DNA of 64,000 nt, taken from NCBI GenBank assembly GCA_001023535.1, contig CP011020.1, positions 434,001-498,000 of the forward strand, read 5' to 3'. Numbering within the stretch: the first letter of the stretch is position 1; the number at the start of each line of letters is the position of its first letter. The stretch comes from Pseudomonas chlororaphis. Its GTDB lineage: Bacteria > Pseudomonadota > Gammaproteobacteria > Pseudomonadales > Pseudomonadaceae. The notes beneath the pieces were generated by a model. The model saw nothing but the letters and a program-made list of their open reading frames with translations. It was not told where the DNA came from and made no database searches. Both the position numbers and the translations under genes were made by a program. Shown piece after piece: positions 15,927 to 22,728 of this stretch.

Positions 15927-17351
15927 TCACGCTTTGAGCGGGACCAGGCGCGGAGCAATCATGTTTTCCGGGCGCAGGATGTCGTCGAGCATGGCGTCGT
16001 CGAGCAAGCCTTCCTCGCGCACCAGTTCCAGCACGCCGCGGCCACTTTCAAGGGCGACACGGGCGATGCGGGTGGCGTTTTCATAGCCGATGTACGGGTT
16101 CAGGGCAGTGACCAGGCCGATCGAGTGTTCGACCAGCTCGCGGCAGCGCACTTCGTTGGCGGTGATGCCGACGATGCAGTGCTCGCGCAGCATGTCCATG
16201 GCCCGTTGCAGCAGGCGGATCGAGTCGAAGATCTTGAAGGCGATCAGCGGCTCCATCACGTTCAACTGCAGTTGGCCGCCTTCGGCTGCCATGGTCAGGG
16301 CCAGGTCGTTGCCGATGATCTGGAAGGCCACCTGGTTGACCGCTTCCGGGATCACCGGGTTGACCTTGCCAGGCATGATCGAGCTGCCTGGCTGGCGGGC
16401 CGGCAGGTTGATTTCGTTGATGCCGGTGCGTGGGCCGCTGGACAGCAGGCGCAGGTCGTTGCAGATCTTCGACAGCTTGACCGCGGTGCGCTTGAGCATG
16501 CCGGAGAACAGCACGAAGGCGCCCATGTCGGAGGTGGCTTCGATCAGGTCGGCGGCCGGTACCAGCGGCTGGCCGCTGATGGTCGCCAGGCGCTGTACGG
16601 CCAGGGCCTGGTAGCGCGGGTCGGCGTTGATGCCGGTGCCGATGGCGGTGCCGCCCAGGTTCACTTCGGTGAGCAGTTCGGGTGCCAGGGTCTTGAGGCG
16701 TGCCAGGTCTTCGCCCAGGGTGGTGGCGAAGGCGCGGAATTCCTGGCCGAGGGTCATCGGCACGGCGTCTTGCAGCTGGGTGCGGCCCATTTTCAGGACG
16801 TGGCTGAATTCTTCACCCTTGGCCGCGAACGCCTGGATCAGGCTGTCGAGGCTGGCCAGCAACGCATCGTGACCCAGCAGCAGGCCCAGGCGGATCGCGG
16901 TTGGGTAGGCGTCGTTGGTGGACTGCGCCATGTTCACGTCGTTGTTCGGGTGCAGGTACTGGTATTCGCCCTTGTTGTGGCCCATGACCTCCAACGCGAT
17001 GTTGGCGATGACTTCGTTGGCATTCATGTTGGTCGACGTGCCGGCGCCGCCCTGGATCATGTCCACCACGAATTCTTCGTGGAAATCACCGCGGATCAAT
17101 CGTGCACAGGCTTCGCTGATGGCGGCGTGCTTGGCTTCGCTGAGCTGGCCCAACTCGCGGTTGGCATCGGCGGCGGCTTGCTTGACCATGGCCAGACCGA
17201 CCACCAGCTTGGGGTAATGCGAAATCGGAACGCCGGAGAGGCGGAAGTTGGTCACCGCTCGCAGGGTCTGGATGCCGTAGTACGCTTGTGCCGGTACTTC
17301 GAGTACGCCAAGCAGGTCTTTTTCTGTGCGGAAAGATGCAGCGGAGGACAT
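15927..17351 (-). CDS. aspA: aspartate ammonia-lyase (aspartase)
   Basis: AspA converts L-aspartate to fumarate and ammonia. The protein belongs to the fumarase/aspartase superfamily and has the three conserved regions: STNMNANEV, the TQLQDAVPMTLGQEF stretch in the middle, and the mobile-loop signature PGSSIMPGKVNPVIPE near residue 320. The serine in the SS pair is the catalytic base. With the start at 17351 (MSSAASFRTEKDLLGV) the protein is 474 residues, the usual Pseudomonas length. The ATG at 17363 would add only MISV. It is transcribed divergently from a LysR regulator, which probably controls it. Asparaginase and an amino-acid symporter lie downstream. Confidence 0.96.
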   Translation of the reverse strand: MSSAASFRTEKDLLGVLEVPAQAYYGIQTLRAVTNFRLSGVPISHYPKLVVGLAMVKQAAADANRELGQLSEAKHAAISEACARLIRGDFHEEFVVDMIQGGAGTSTNMNANEVIANIALEVMGHNKGEYQYLHPNNDVNMAQSTNDAYPTAIRLGLLLGHDALLASLDSLIQAFAAKGEEFSHVLKMGRTQLQDAVPMTLGQEFRAFATTLGEDLARLKTLAPELLTEVNLGGTAIGTGINADPRYQALAVQRLATISGQPLVPAADLIEATSDMGAFVLFSGMLKRTAVKLSKICNDLRLLSSGPRTGINEINLPARQPGSSIMPGKVNPVIPEAVNQVAFQIIGNDLALTMAAEGGQLQLNVMEPLIAFKIFDSIRLLQRAMDMLREHCIVGITANEVRCRELVEHSIGLVTALNPYIGYENATRIARVALESGRGVLELVREEGLLDDAMLDDILRPENMIAPRLVPLKA

Positions 17352-17460
17352 GACGGAAATCATCTCGATAAGGACCCGGTCTGAGCCGGAACGCCTCGAA
17401 TCCTAGGCCTGCATGCAAATTAGGGCCAATGCTGTTAAACACTGCCCTATGCATATTCGG

Positions 17461-17489
17461 CATAATGCCGGTGTGACGCCGGCGTTATG
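17461..17489. promoter_or_regulatory. candidate LysR operator between aspA and the regulator gene
   Basis: CATAATGCCGG at 17461-17471 and CCGGCGTTATG at 17479-17489 form an 11-bp inverted repeat with one mismatch and a 7-base spacer, midway between the divergent aspA and LysR genes. A dyad of this size and position is what a LysR autoregulatory site usually looks like. Confidence 0.5.
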
Positions 17490-17529
17490 GCGAGCGTGTG
17501 ACCCGTTTTGGTGCATGTGGGAGGACGTG

Positions 17530-18447
17530 ATGAATCTTGAAAGCAAATGGCTCGAGGACTTCAGTGCCCTGGCCGCGACTCGCAGTTTCTCCCAGGCGGC
17601 CGAGCGGCGCTTCGTCACGCAGCCGGCGTTCAGTCGCCGGATCCGCAGCCTTGAAGCGGCACTGGGGCTGACCCTGGTCAACCGTTCGCGCACGCCCATC
17701 GAGCTGACGGCGGCCGGGCAGTTGTTCCTGGTGACGGCGCGCACGGTGGTCGAGCAACTGGGTGAAGTGTTGCGTCATCTGCATCACCTGGAAGGCGGGC
17801 AGGGCGAGGTCATCCAGGTGGCCGCCGCGCATTCCCTGGCGCTGGGCTTCTTCCCGCGTTGGATCGCGCAGTTGCGCAACGAAGGCATGAACATCGCCAC
17901 GCGCCTGGTGGCGACCAACGTGGGCGACGCCGTCCACGCCCTGCGCGAGGGCGGTTGTGACCTGATGCTGGCTTTCTATGATCCGGACTCTGCGATGCAG
18001 ATGGACCCGGAGATCTTTCCGTCGCTGCACCTGGGCCAGACCCAAATGCTCCCGGTGTGTGCGGCGGATGCGGACGGCAACCCACTGTTCGACCTCGAAG
18101 GCGAGGCCAGCGTGCCGCTGCTGGCCTACAGCGCCGGGGCGTTTCTGGGGCGCTCGGTCAATCAGCTCCTGCGCCAGCGCGCGCTGCGCTTCACCACTGT
18201 CTATGAAACGGCCATGGCCGACAGCCTGAAAAGCATGGCCCTGGAAGGCCTCGGGATCGCCTGGGTGCCGCACCTGAGCGTGCGCGCCGAACTGGCCCGG
18301 GGCGAACTGGTGATCTGCGGCGGGGCGCAATGGCACGTCCCACTGGAGATCCGCCTCTACCGCTGTGCCCTGGTGCGCAAGGCCAATGTCCGGTTGTTGT
18401 GGCGCAAGCTGGAGGGCGGGGTGGCGCAGGGTGTTCCCGGTTCTTGA
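17530..18447 (+). CDS. LysR-family transcriptional regulator (aspA-linked)
   Basis: This 305-residue LysR protein has an N-terminal winged helix-turn-helix (FSALAATRSFSQAAERRFVTQPAFSRRIRSLEAALG, about residues 8-43) followed by a linker helix and a periplasmic-binding-like effector domain (about 90-295). The ATG at 17530 has GGAGG six bases upstream. The longer open frame from 17413 is not needed. It is divergent from aspA, with an inverted repeat between them, so it probably regulates aspA and itself. The DNA-binding domain resembles the E. coli HypT (YjiE) group of LysR proteins, but I do not infer the same signal. In P. aeruginosa a LysR gene also sits beside aspA, near purEK. Confidence 0.92.
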   Translation: MNLESKWLEDFSALAATRSFSQAAERRFVTQPAFSRRIRSLEAALGLTLVNRSRTPIELTAAGQLFLVTARTVVEQLGEVLRHLHHLEGGQGEVIQVAAAHSLALGFFPRWIAQLRNEGMNIATRLVATNVGDAVHALREGGCDLMLAFYDPDSAMQMDPEIFPSLHLGQTQMLPVCAADADGNPLFDLEGEASVPLLAYSAGAFLGRSVNQLLRQRALRFTTVYETAMADSLKSMALEGLGIAWVPHLSVRAELARGELVICGGAQWHVPLEIRLYRCALVRKANVRLLWRKLEGGVAQGVPGS

Positions 18448-18503
18448 AGACAGCGCAGACCCCTTGTGGGATGTCACTGATATCAGAGTCATCACCGAGC
18501 CCC

Positions 18504-18592
18504 TGTGGGAGCGAGCTTGCTCGCGATGACGGACTGACATTCACCGTTGCATTGACTGACCGGTCGCTATCGCGAGCAAGCCCGCTCCCACA
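18504..18592. repeat. REPIN, GAGCTTGCTC type
   Basis: The arms TGTGGGAGCGAGCTTGCTCG and TCGCGAGCAAGCCCGCTCCC enclose about 45 bases of spacer. It lies after the LysR gene and before the purE promoter. Confidence 0.9.
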
Positions 18593-18696
18593 AGGGATTT
18601 GTGTCGTTGTTCTGCTGACCTCGAAGTCAATAAAACCGCCGCTTCGCCTCAAATGACAGATGGTCGGCGAAAGTGCGTTTAACGCACCGTTTTCGG

Positions 18697-18819
18697 TATA
18701 CTGCCCGGCCTTCGGTCGGTTCACCCGGCCATTATTCGTACAACAAGCCACGCCGGTTTCCCGCGTGGCTTGTTGTTTTTTGACGCGCCCGCGGGCGCCC
18801 AGAGAGAAGAGGCACATTG
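18697..18819 (+). promoter_or_regulatory. purE promoter and 5' leader
   Basis: TATACT at 18697-18702 is a good -10 element, with a poor -35 about 17 bases upstream. Transcription starting near 18709 would give a leader of about 110 bases. The leader begins with a small CCGGC/GTCGG hairpin around TTCG and ends with the intrinsic terminator at 18741-18781, before the ribosome site AGAGAAGAGG and the purE ATG. This layout suggests transcription attenuation. No known riboswitch core (purine, PreQ1 or other) was recognised. Confidence 0.5.
18741..18781 (+). terminator. strong intrinsic terminator in the purE leader
   Basis: CAACAAGCCACGC (18741-18753) pairs perfectly over 13 bp with GCGTGGCTTGTTG (18763-18775) around a 9-base loop and is followed by TTTTTT. 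It ends 38 bases before the purE start codon. It either attenuates purEK or ends transcripts coming from the LysR gene. The promoter-like sequence just upstream favours attenuation. Confidence 0.85.
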
Positions 18820-19311
18820 ATGAGTGCATTGGTTGGCGTGATCATGGGCTCCAAGTCCGATTGGTCCACCCTTAGCCACACCGCCGATATGCTGGAAAAG
18901 CTCGGCATCCCCTACGAGGTGAAAGTGGTCTCTGCCCACCGCACCCCGGACTTGCTGTTCCAGTACGCCGAAGAAGCCGAGGCCCGTGGCATCGAGGTGA
19001 TCATCGCCGGTGCCGGTGGCGCGGCCCACTTGCCAGGCATGTGTGCGGCCAAGACCCACCTGCCGGTGCTGGGCGTGCCGGTGCAGTCGTCGATGCTCTC
19101 GGGCGTCGATTCGCTGCTGTCGATCGTGCAGATGCCGGCCGGCATCCCGGTGGCGACCCTGGCCATCGGCAAGGCCGGTGCGATCAACGCCGCCCTGTTG
19201 TCGGCGAGCATCCTGGGCGCCAAGCACCCGCAGTTTCATACCGTGCTGAAAAAATTCCGTGCTGAGCAGACAGACAGCGTCCTGGACAACCCGGACCCGC
19301 GCATTGCCTGA
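18820..19311 (+). CDS. purE: N5-carboxyaminoimidazole ribonucleotide mutase
   Basis: PurE moves the carboxyl group of N5-CAIR to give CAIR in de novo purine synthesis. The 163-residue protein has the class I PurE motifs: [10 protein letters not shown] at the N-terminus, SAHRTPD near residue 43, [12 protein letters not shown] near 66, and [29 protein letters not shown] near 88. The ATG at 18820 is used rather than the TTG one codon earlier. It is followed after 12 bases by purK, its partner enzyme, and is preceded by a leader with a terminator. Confidence 0.97.
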   Translation: MSALVGVIMGSKSDWSTLSHTADMLEKLGIPYEVKVVSAHRTPDLLFQYAEEAEARGIEVIIAGAGGAAHLPGMCAAKTHLPVLGVPVQSSMLSGVDSLLSIVQMPAGIPVATLAIGKAGAINAALLSASILGAKHPQFHTVLKKFRAEQTDSVLDNPDPRIA

Positions 19312-19323
19312 GGTGGTTGACGA

Positions 19324-20409
19324 ATGAAGATCGGTGTAATCGGTGGCGGCCAGTTGGGTCGCATGTTGGCCCTGGCGGGGACGCCGCTGGGGATGAACTT
19401 CGCTTTCCTGGACCCAGCGCCGGACGCCTGTGCCGCCGCGCTGGGTGAGCACCTGCGGGCCGATTACGGCGATCAGGATCACCTGCGCCAGTTGGCCGAT
19501 GAAGTCGATCTGGTGACTTTCGAGTTCGAAAGTGTCCCGGCTGAAACGGTTGCCTTCCTGTCCCAGTTCGTCCCCGTCTACCCAAGCGCCGAGGCGCTGC
19601 GGATCGCTCGCGATCGCTGGTTCGAAAAGAACATGTTCAAGGACCTGGGCATTCCTACCCCGGCCTTCGCCGACATTCAATCCCAGGCCGATCTCGACGC
19701 GGCCGTCGCCGCCATCGGCCTGCCGGCTGTCCTCAAGACCCGCACCCTGGGGTATGACGGCAAGGGCCAGAAAGTTTTGCGCAGCCCTGAAGACGTGGCC
19801 GGCACCTTTGCCGAACTTGGCAGCGTGGCCTGCCTGCTGGAGGGCTTCGTGCCGTTCACCGGGGAAGTCTCGCTGATCGCCGTGCGTGCCCGCGACGGTG
19901 AGATCCGCTTCTACCCGCTGGTGCACAACACCCACAAGGACGGCATCCTCAAACTGTCCGTCGCCAGCACCGACCACCCGCTGCAAGCCTTGGCCGAGGA
20001 TTATTCCAGCCGGGTGCTCAAGCAGCTCGACTATGTCGGCGTCATGGCGTTCGAGTTCTTTGAAGTGGACGGTGGCCTCAAGGCCAACGAAATCGCCCCG
20101 CGTGTGCACAACTCCGGGCACTGGACCACCGAAGGCGCCGAGTGCAGCCAGTTCGAAAACCACCTGCGGGCGGTGGCTGGCCTGCCGCTGGGGTCGACCG
20201 CCAAGGTCGGTGAAAGCGCGATGCTGAACTTCATTGGCAAGGTGCCGGACACCGAGAAAGTCCTGGCGATTGCCGACTGCCATCTGCATCACTATGGCAA
20301 GGCCTTCAAGGCCGGCCGCAAGGTGGGTCACGCCAACCTGCGTTGTGCTGACCGGGCGACCCTTGCCCAGCAGATCATCCAGGTCGAGGCGCTGATCGCC
20401 GAGCAATAA
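19324..20409 (+). CDS. purK: N5-carboxyaminoimidazole ribonucleotide synthase
   Basis: PurK makes N5-CAIR from AIR, bicarbonate and ATP, supplying PurE. The 361-residue ATP-grasp protein begins with the nucleotide fold MKIGVIGGGQLGRML. It carries the ATP-grasp core (PAVLKTRTLGYDGKGQKVL near residue 140, LEGFVPFTGEVSLIAVR near 180) and the metal-site region EFFEVDGGLKANEIAPRVHNSGHW near 245. It is co-transcribed with purE, 12 bases downstream of it. Confidence 0.97.
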   Translation: MKIGVIGGGQLGRMLALAGTPLGMNFAFLDPAPDACAAALGEHLRADYGDQDHLRQLADEVDLVTFEFESVPAETVAFLSQFVPVYPSAEALRIARDRWFEKNMFKDLGIPTPAFADIQSQADLDAAVAAIGLPAVLKTRTLGYDGKGQKVLRSPEDVAGTFAELGSVACLLEGFVPFTGEVSLIAVRARDGEIRFYPLVHNTHKDGILKLSVASTDHPLQALAEDYSSRVLKQLDYVGVMAFEFFEVDGGLKANEIAPRVHNSGHWTTEGAECSQFENHLRAVAGLPLGSTAKVGESAMLNFIGKVPDTEKVLAIADCHLHHYGKAFKAGRKVGHANLRCADRATLAQQIIQVEALIAEQ

Positions 20410-20424
20410 TCTGAAACATTGTTG

Positions 20425-20451
20425 GAACCATTCGTCGGCCGAATTCTCTCA
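20425..20451 (+). promoter_or_regulatory. candidate AlgU (sigma-22/sigmaE-type) promoter
   Basis: GAACCA and TCTCA, 16 bases apart, resemble the AlgU consensus GAACTT-N16/17-TCTRA. They lie 62 bases before the GlsB/YeaQ-type stress membrane protein gene. The match is imperfect. Confidence 0.35.
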
Positions 20452-20459
20452 TGGCAAGG

Positions 20460-20485
20460 TGCCAAAGTCTGACTAGGCTTTGGCA
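20460..20485 (+). other. stem-loop TGCCAAAG/CTTTGGCA
   Basis: A perfect 8-bp stem with a 10-base loop lies between purK and the small membrane protein gene. It has no T tract. It may be the purK 3' end or a 5' leader structure of the next gene. Confidence 0.45.
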
Positions 20486-20512
20486 TGACGCTCAATCAAA
20501 AGGGGAATTGCC

Positions 20513-20758
20513 ATGGGAATCATCGGAACCATCTTTATCGGCTTGATCGTCGGCCTGCTGGCACGCTTCCTGAAACCGGGCGATGACAGCATGGGCTGGA
20601 TCATGACCATCCTGCTCGGTATCGGCGGTTCGTTGGCAGCCACCTACGGCGGCCAGGCCCTGGGCATTTACCAGGCCGGCGAAGGCGCGGGCTTCATCGG
20701 TGCCCTGGTGGGCGCGATCGTGCTGCTGGTGATCTACGGCCTGATCAAAAGAAACTGA
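20513..20758 (+). CDS. GlsB/YeaQ/YmgE-type small membrane protein
   Basis: This 81-residue protein has three hydrophobic helices (about residues 3-17, 29-45 and 58-77) joined by short polar turns containing KPGDDSMGW and QAGEGAG. That pattern marks the transglycosylase-associated/GlsB-YeaQ family of stress-induced inner membrane proteins. The ATG at 20513 follows AAGGGG. It lies between purK and a DUF3299 gene on the same strand but has its own upstream sequence with an AlgU-like promoter candidate. The molecular function of the family is not established. Confidence 0.88.
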   Translation: MGIIGTIFIGLIVGLLARFLKPGDDSMGWIMTILLGIGGSLAATYGGQALGIYQAGEGAGFIGALVGAIVLLVIYGLIKRN

Positions 20759-20847
20759 TTCAAATGCGACAAAGCCCTCTGCTCGCGGCGCGCGCAGGGG
20801 GCTAGAATGCTCGGCGTTCCACCCTTTCCTCATTGCCGAGCCCGTTC

Positions 20848-21384
20848 ATGCGCCGTCTAGTGTTGACCCTTCTTTTGCTAGGCAGTGGCCTGGCCCATGC
20901 TGCCGAATTGCCGGAAACCGATTGGCTCGAGCTGATGCCCAAGTCGGACCAGAAGGCCCTTGAGGCCATGCCTGAAATCGACCACAACTCCCCCGAAGCC
21001 GACGGCACGTTCACCAATAAAGGTGGCCTGAAGCAGAGCAAGGGGTTGCCGGCGGTGATGTATTCGACCAAGACCGTGGCGTCGATGAACGACAAGCACA
21101 TCCGCATCGGCGGCTATCCGGTGCCGTTGGAAGCCGACGCCAAGGGCCGCAGCACGCTGTTTTTCCTGGTGCCTTACCCGGGTGCCTGCATCCACGTCCC
21201 GCCACCGCCGCCCAATCAACTGGTGCTGGTGCGCTACCCCAAGGGCTTGAAGCTGGACGACATCTACACACCGCTGTGGGTGATCGGCACGCTAAAGATC
21301 GAAAAGGTCGACAACGACCTGGCCAGCGCCACCTATGCGCTGGACGCGGAAAAGGTGAGGGTGGTGAAGGAAGCTGATCTGTAA
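20848..21384 (+). CDS. exported DUF3299-type protein
   Basis: The 178-residue protein begins with a clear signal peptide (MRRLVLTLLLLGSGLAHAA, cut after AHA). The mature part fits the DUF3299 family: VPLEADAKGRSTLFFLVPYPGACIHVPPPPPNQLV, with a lone Cys and a proline run. DUF3299 proteins are periplasmic or lipoprotein-like and often lie beside metal or ABC transport genes. No catalytic activity is known. The ATG at 20848 is preferred over the TTG at 20833 because it starts the signal peptide directly. Confidence 0.82.
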   Translation: MRRLVLTLLLLGSGLAHAAELPETDWLELMPKSDQKALEAMPEIDHNSPEADGTFTNKGGLKQSKGLPAVMYSTKTVASMNDKHIRIGGYPVPLEADAKGRSTLFFLVPYPGACIHVPPPPPNQLVLVRYPKGLKLDDIYTPLWVIGTLKIEKVDNDLASATYALDAEKVRVVKEADL

Positions 21385-21416
21385 CGCAGAAACGCTTTGT
21401 AAAACTCCATGCTGGC

Positions 21417-21445
21417 CTTTCATCCAATTGTCATATTTCAGCCAT
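21417..21445 (+). promoter_or_regulatory. Pho box (three repeats) upstream of pstS
   Basis: CTTTCAT, TTGTCAT and CAGCCAT are spaced every 11 bases (4-base spacers CCAA and ATTT), matching the PhoB direct-repeat consensus CTGTCAT-N4. It lies 66 bases before the pstS start codon, in the right orientation. Confidence 0.82.
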
Positions 21446-21510
21446 AGAGTGTTCACACGGCTTACCGATACTTGGCCGACTTAACACACCCTATCTGCTA
21501 GGAGTAAGGC

Positions 21511-22509
21511 ATGAAACTGAAGCGTTTGATGGCGGCAATGACCTTTGTCGCCGCTGGCGTTGCGACTGCCAACGCGGTTGCCGCTGTTGACCCTGCGATC
21601 CCGAGCTACACCAAGACCACTGGTGTGTCGGGCAACCTGTCCAGCGTCGGCTCCGATACCCTGGCCAACCTGATGACCTTGTGGGCCGAGAACTACAAGA
21701 AAGAATACCCGAACGTAAACATCCAGATTCAGGCCGCCGGTTCCTCCACCGCGCCGCCCGCACTCACCGAAGGCACCTCCAACCTGGGCCCGATGAGCCG
21801 CAAGATGAAGGACAACGAGCTGCAAGCCTTCGAGCAGAAGTACGGCTACAAGCCAACCGCTATTCCAGTGGCGGTCGACGCCCTGGCGGTGTTCGTACAC
21901 AAGGACAACCCGATCCAGCACCTGACCATGGAACAGGTTGACGCGATCTTCTCGTCCACCCGTCTGTGCGGCGGCAAAGCCGACGTCAAGACCTGGGGCG
22001 ACCTGGGCGTGACCGGTGACCTGGCCAACAAGCCGGTGCAACTGTTCGGCCGTAACTCGGTATCCGGCACCTACGGCTACTTCAAGGAAGAAGCCCTGTG
22101 CAAAGGCGACTACAAGGCTAACGTGAACGAGCAGCCTGGTTCGGCTTCGGTCGTGCAGTCCATCAGCTCTTCGCTCAACGGCGTGGGCTACTCGGGCATC
22201 GGCTACAAGACCGCCAGCGTGAAGACCGTGGCCCTGGCCAAGAAAGGCAGTACTGAGTACATCGAAGACACCGAAGAAAACGCCCTGAACGGCAAATATC
22301 CGCTGTCGCGTTTCCTCTACGTGTACGTCAACAAGGCTCCGAACAAGCCTCTGGCCCCGCTGGAAGCCGAGTTCGTGAAGCTGGTCCTGTCCAAGCAAGG
22401 CCAGGAAGTCGTGGTCAAGGATGGCTACATCCCACTGCCAGCCAAGGTCGCCGCCAAGGCGCTGGCTGACCTGGGTCTGTCGGAAGGCGGCAACGTCGCC
22501 AAGAAGTAA
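21511..22509 (+). CDS. pstS: phosphate ABC transporter substrate-binding protein
   Basis: PstS binds inorganic phosphate in the periplasm and delivers it to PstCA. The 332-residue precursor has a signal peptide (residues 1-25, cut near ANA/VAA). The mature protein begins with the family pattern [22 protein letters not shown], then [28 protein letters not shown], whose Ser/Thr/Arg residues line the phosphate site. The middle segment [14 protein letters not shown] is also typical. A Pho box precedes it and pstCAB-phoU follow, although a hairpin and a REPIN separate pstS from pstC. Confidence 0.97.
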   Translation: MKLKRLMAAMTFVAAGVATANAVAAVDPAIPSYTKTTGVSGNLSSVGSDTLANLMTLWAENYKKEYPNVNIQIQAAGSSTAPPALTEGTSNLGPMSRKMKDNELQAFEQKYGYKPTAIPVAVDALAVFVHKDNPIQHLTMEQVDAIFSSTRLCGGKADVKTWGDLGVTGDLANKPVQLFGRNSVSGTYGYFKEEALCKGDYKANVNEQPGSASVVQSISSSLNGVGYSGIGYKTASVKTVALAKKGSTEYIEDTEENALNGKYPLSRFLYVYVNKAPNKPLAPLEAEFVKLVLSKQGQEVVVKDGYIPLPAKVAAKALADLGLSEGGNVAKK

Positions 22510-22516
22510 CGCCTGA

Positions 22517-22540
22517 GTCCGGGCCAATGCCCGGGCTTTC
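22517..22540 (+). terminator. stem-loop after pstS, probable partial terminator
   Basis: GTCCGGGC and GCCCGGGC (one G-U pair) form an 8-bp stem around the loop CAAT, followed by only TTTC. It starts seven bases after the pstS stop. The short T tract suggests incomplete termination, which would keep pstS expression above that of pstC. Confidence 0.5.
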
Positions 22541-22630
22541 TGTGGGAGCGAGCTTGCTCGCGATAGCGGTGGGTCTGTCGACACTGATGTTGAATGTGGC
22601 GCCCTCATCGCGAACAAGCTCGCTCCCACA
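22541..22630. repeat. REPIN, GAGCTTGCTC type, between pstS and pstC
   Basis: The arms TGTGGGAGCGAGCTTGCTCG and CGCGAACAAGCTCGCTCCCA-type ends surround about 45 bases. It directly follows the pstS hairpin and may protect the abundant pstS transcript from exonucleases. Confidence 0.88.
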
Positions 22631-22677
22631 CACTAATTTTCTCTCCGCTGCCGGTTCCCACGGGCGGCGGTTTTGTT

Positions 22678-22706
22678 GCGTCACTGCATTGTCATCTTTC
22701 TGTCAT
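22678..22706 (+). promoter_or_regulatory. Pho box upstream of pstC
   Basis: TTGTCAT-CTTT-CTGTCAT (22689-22706) is a near-perfect PhoB site. A weaker third repeat GCGTCAC sits 11 bases upstream. The pair ends 22 bases before the pstC start, giving pstCAB-phoU a promoter separate from pstS. Confidence 0.85.
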
Positions 22707-22728
22707 ACAGGATCGCTAGGGTGTGCGC

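Noticed and set aside
18721..20406. Long minus-strand open frame (561 codons) opposite purE and purK
   Set aside because: It is antisense to two well-supported genes. Its product is Gln/His/Arg-rich low-complexity sequence typical of the reverse strand of GC-rich coding DNA, with no ribosome site.
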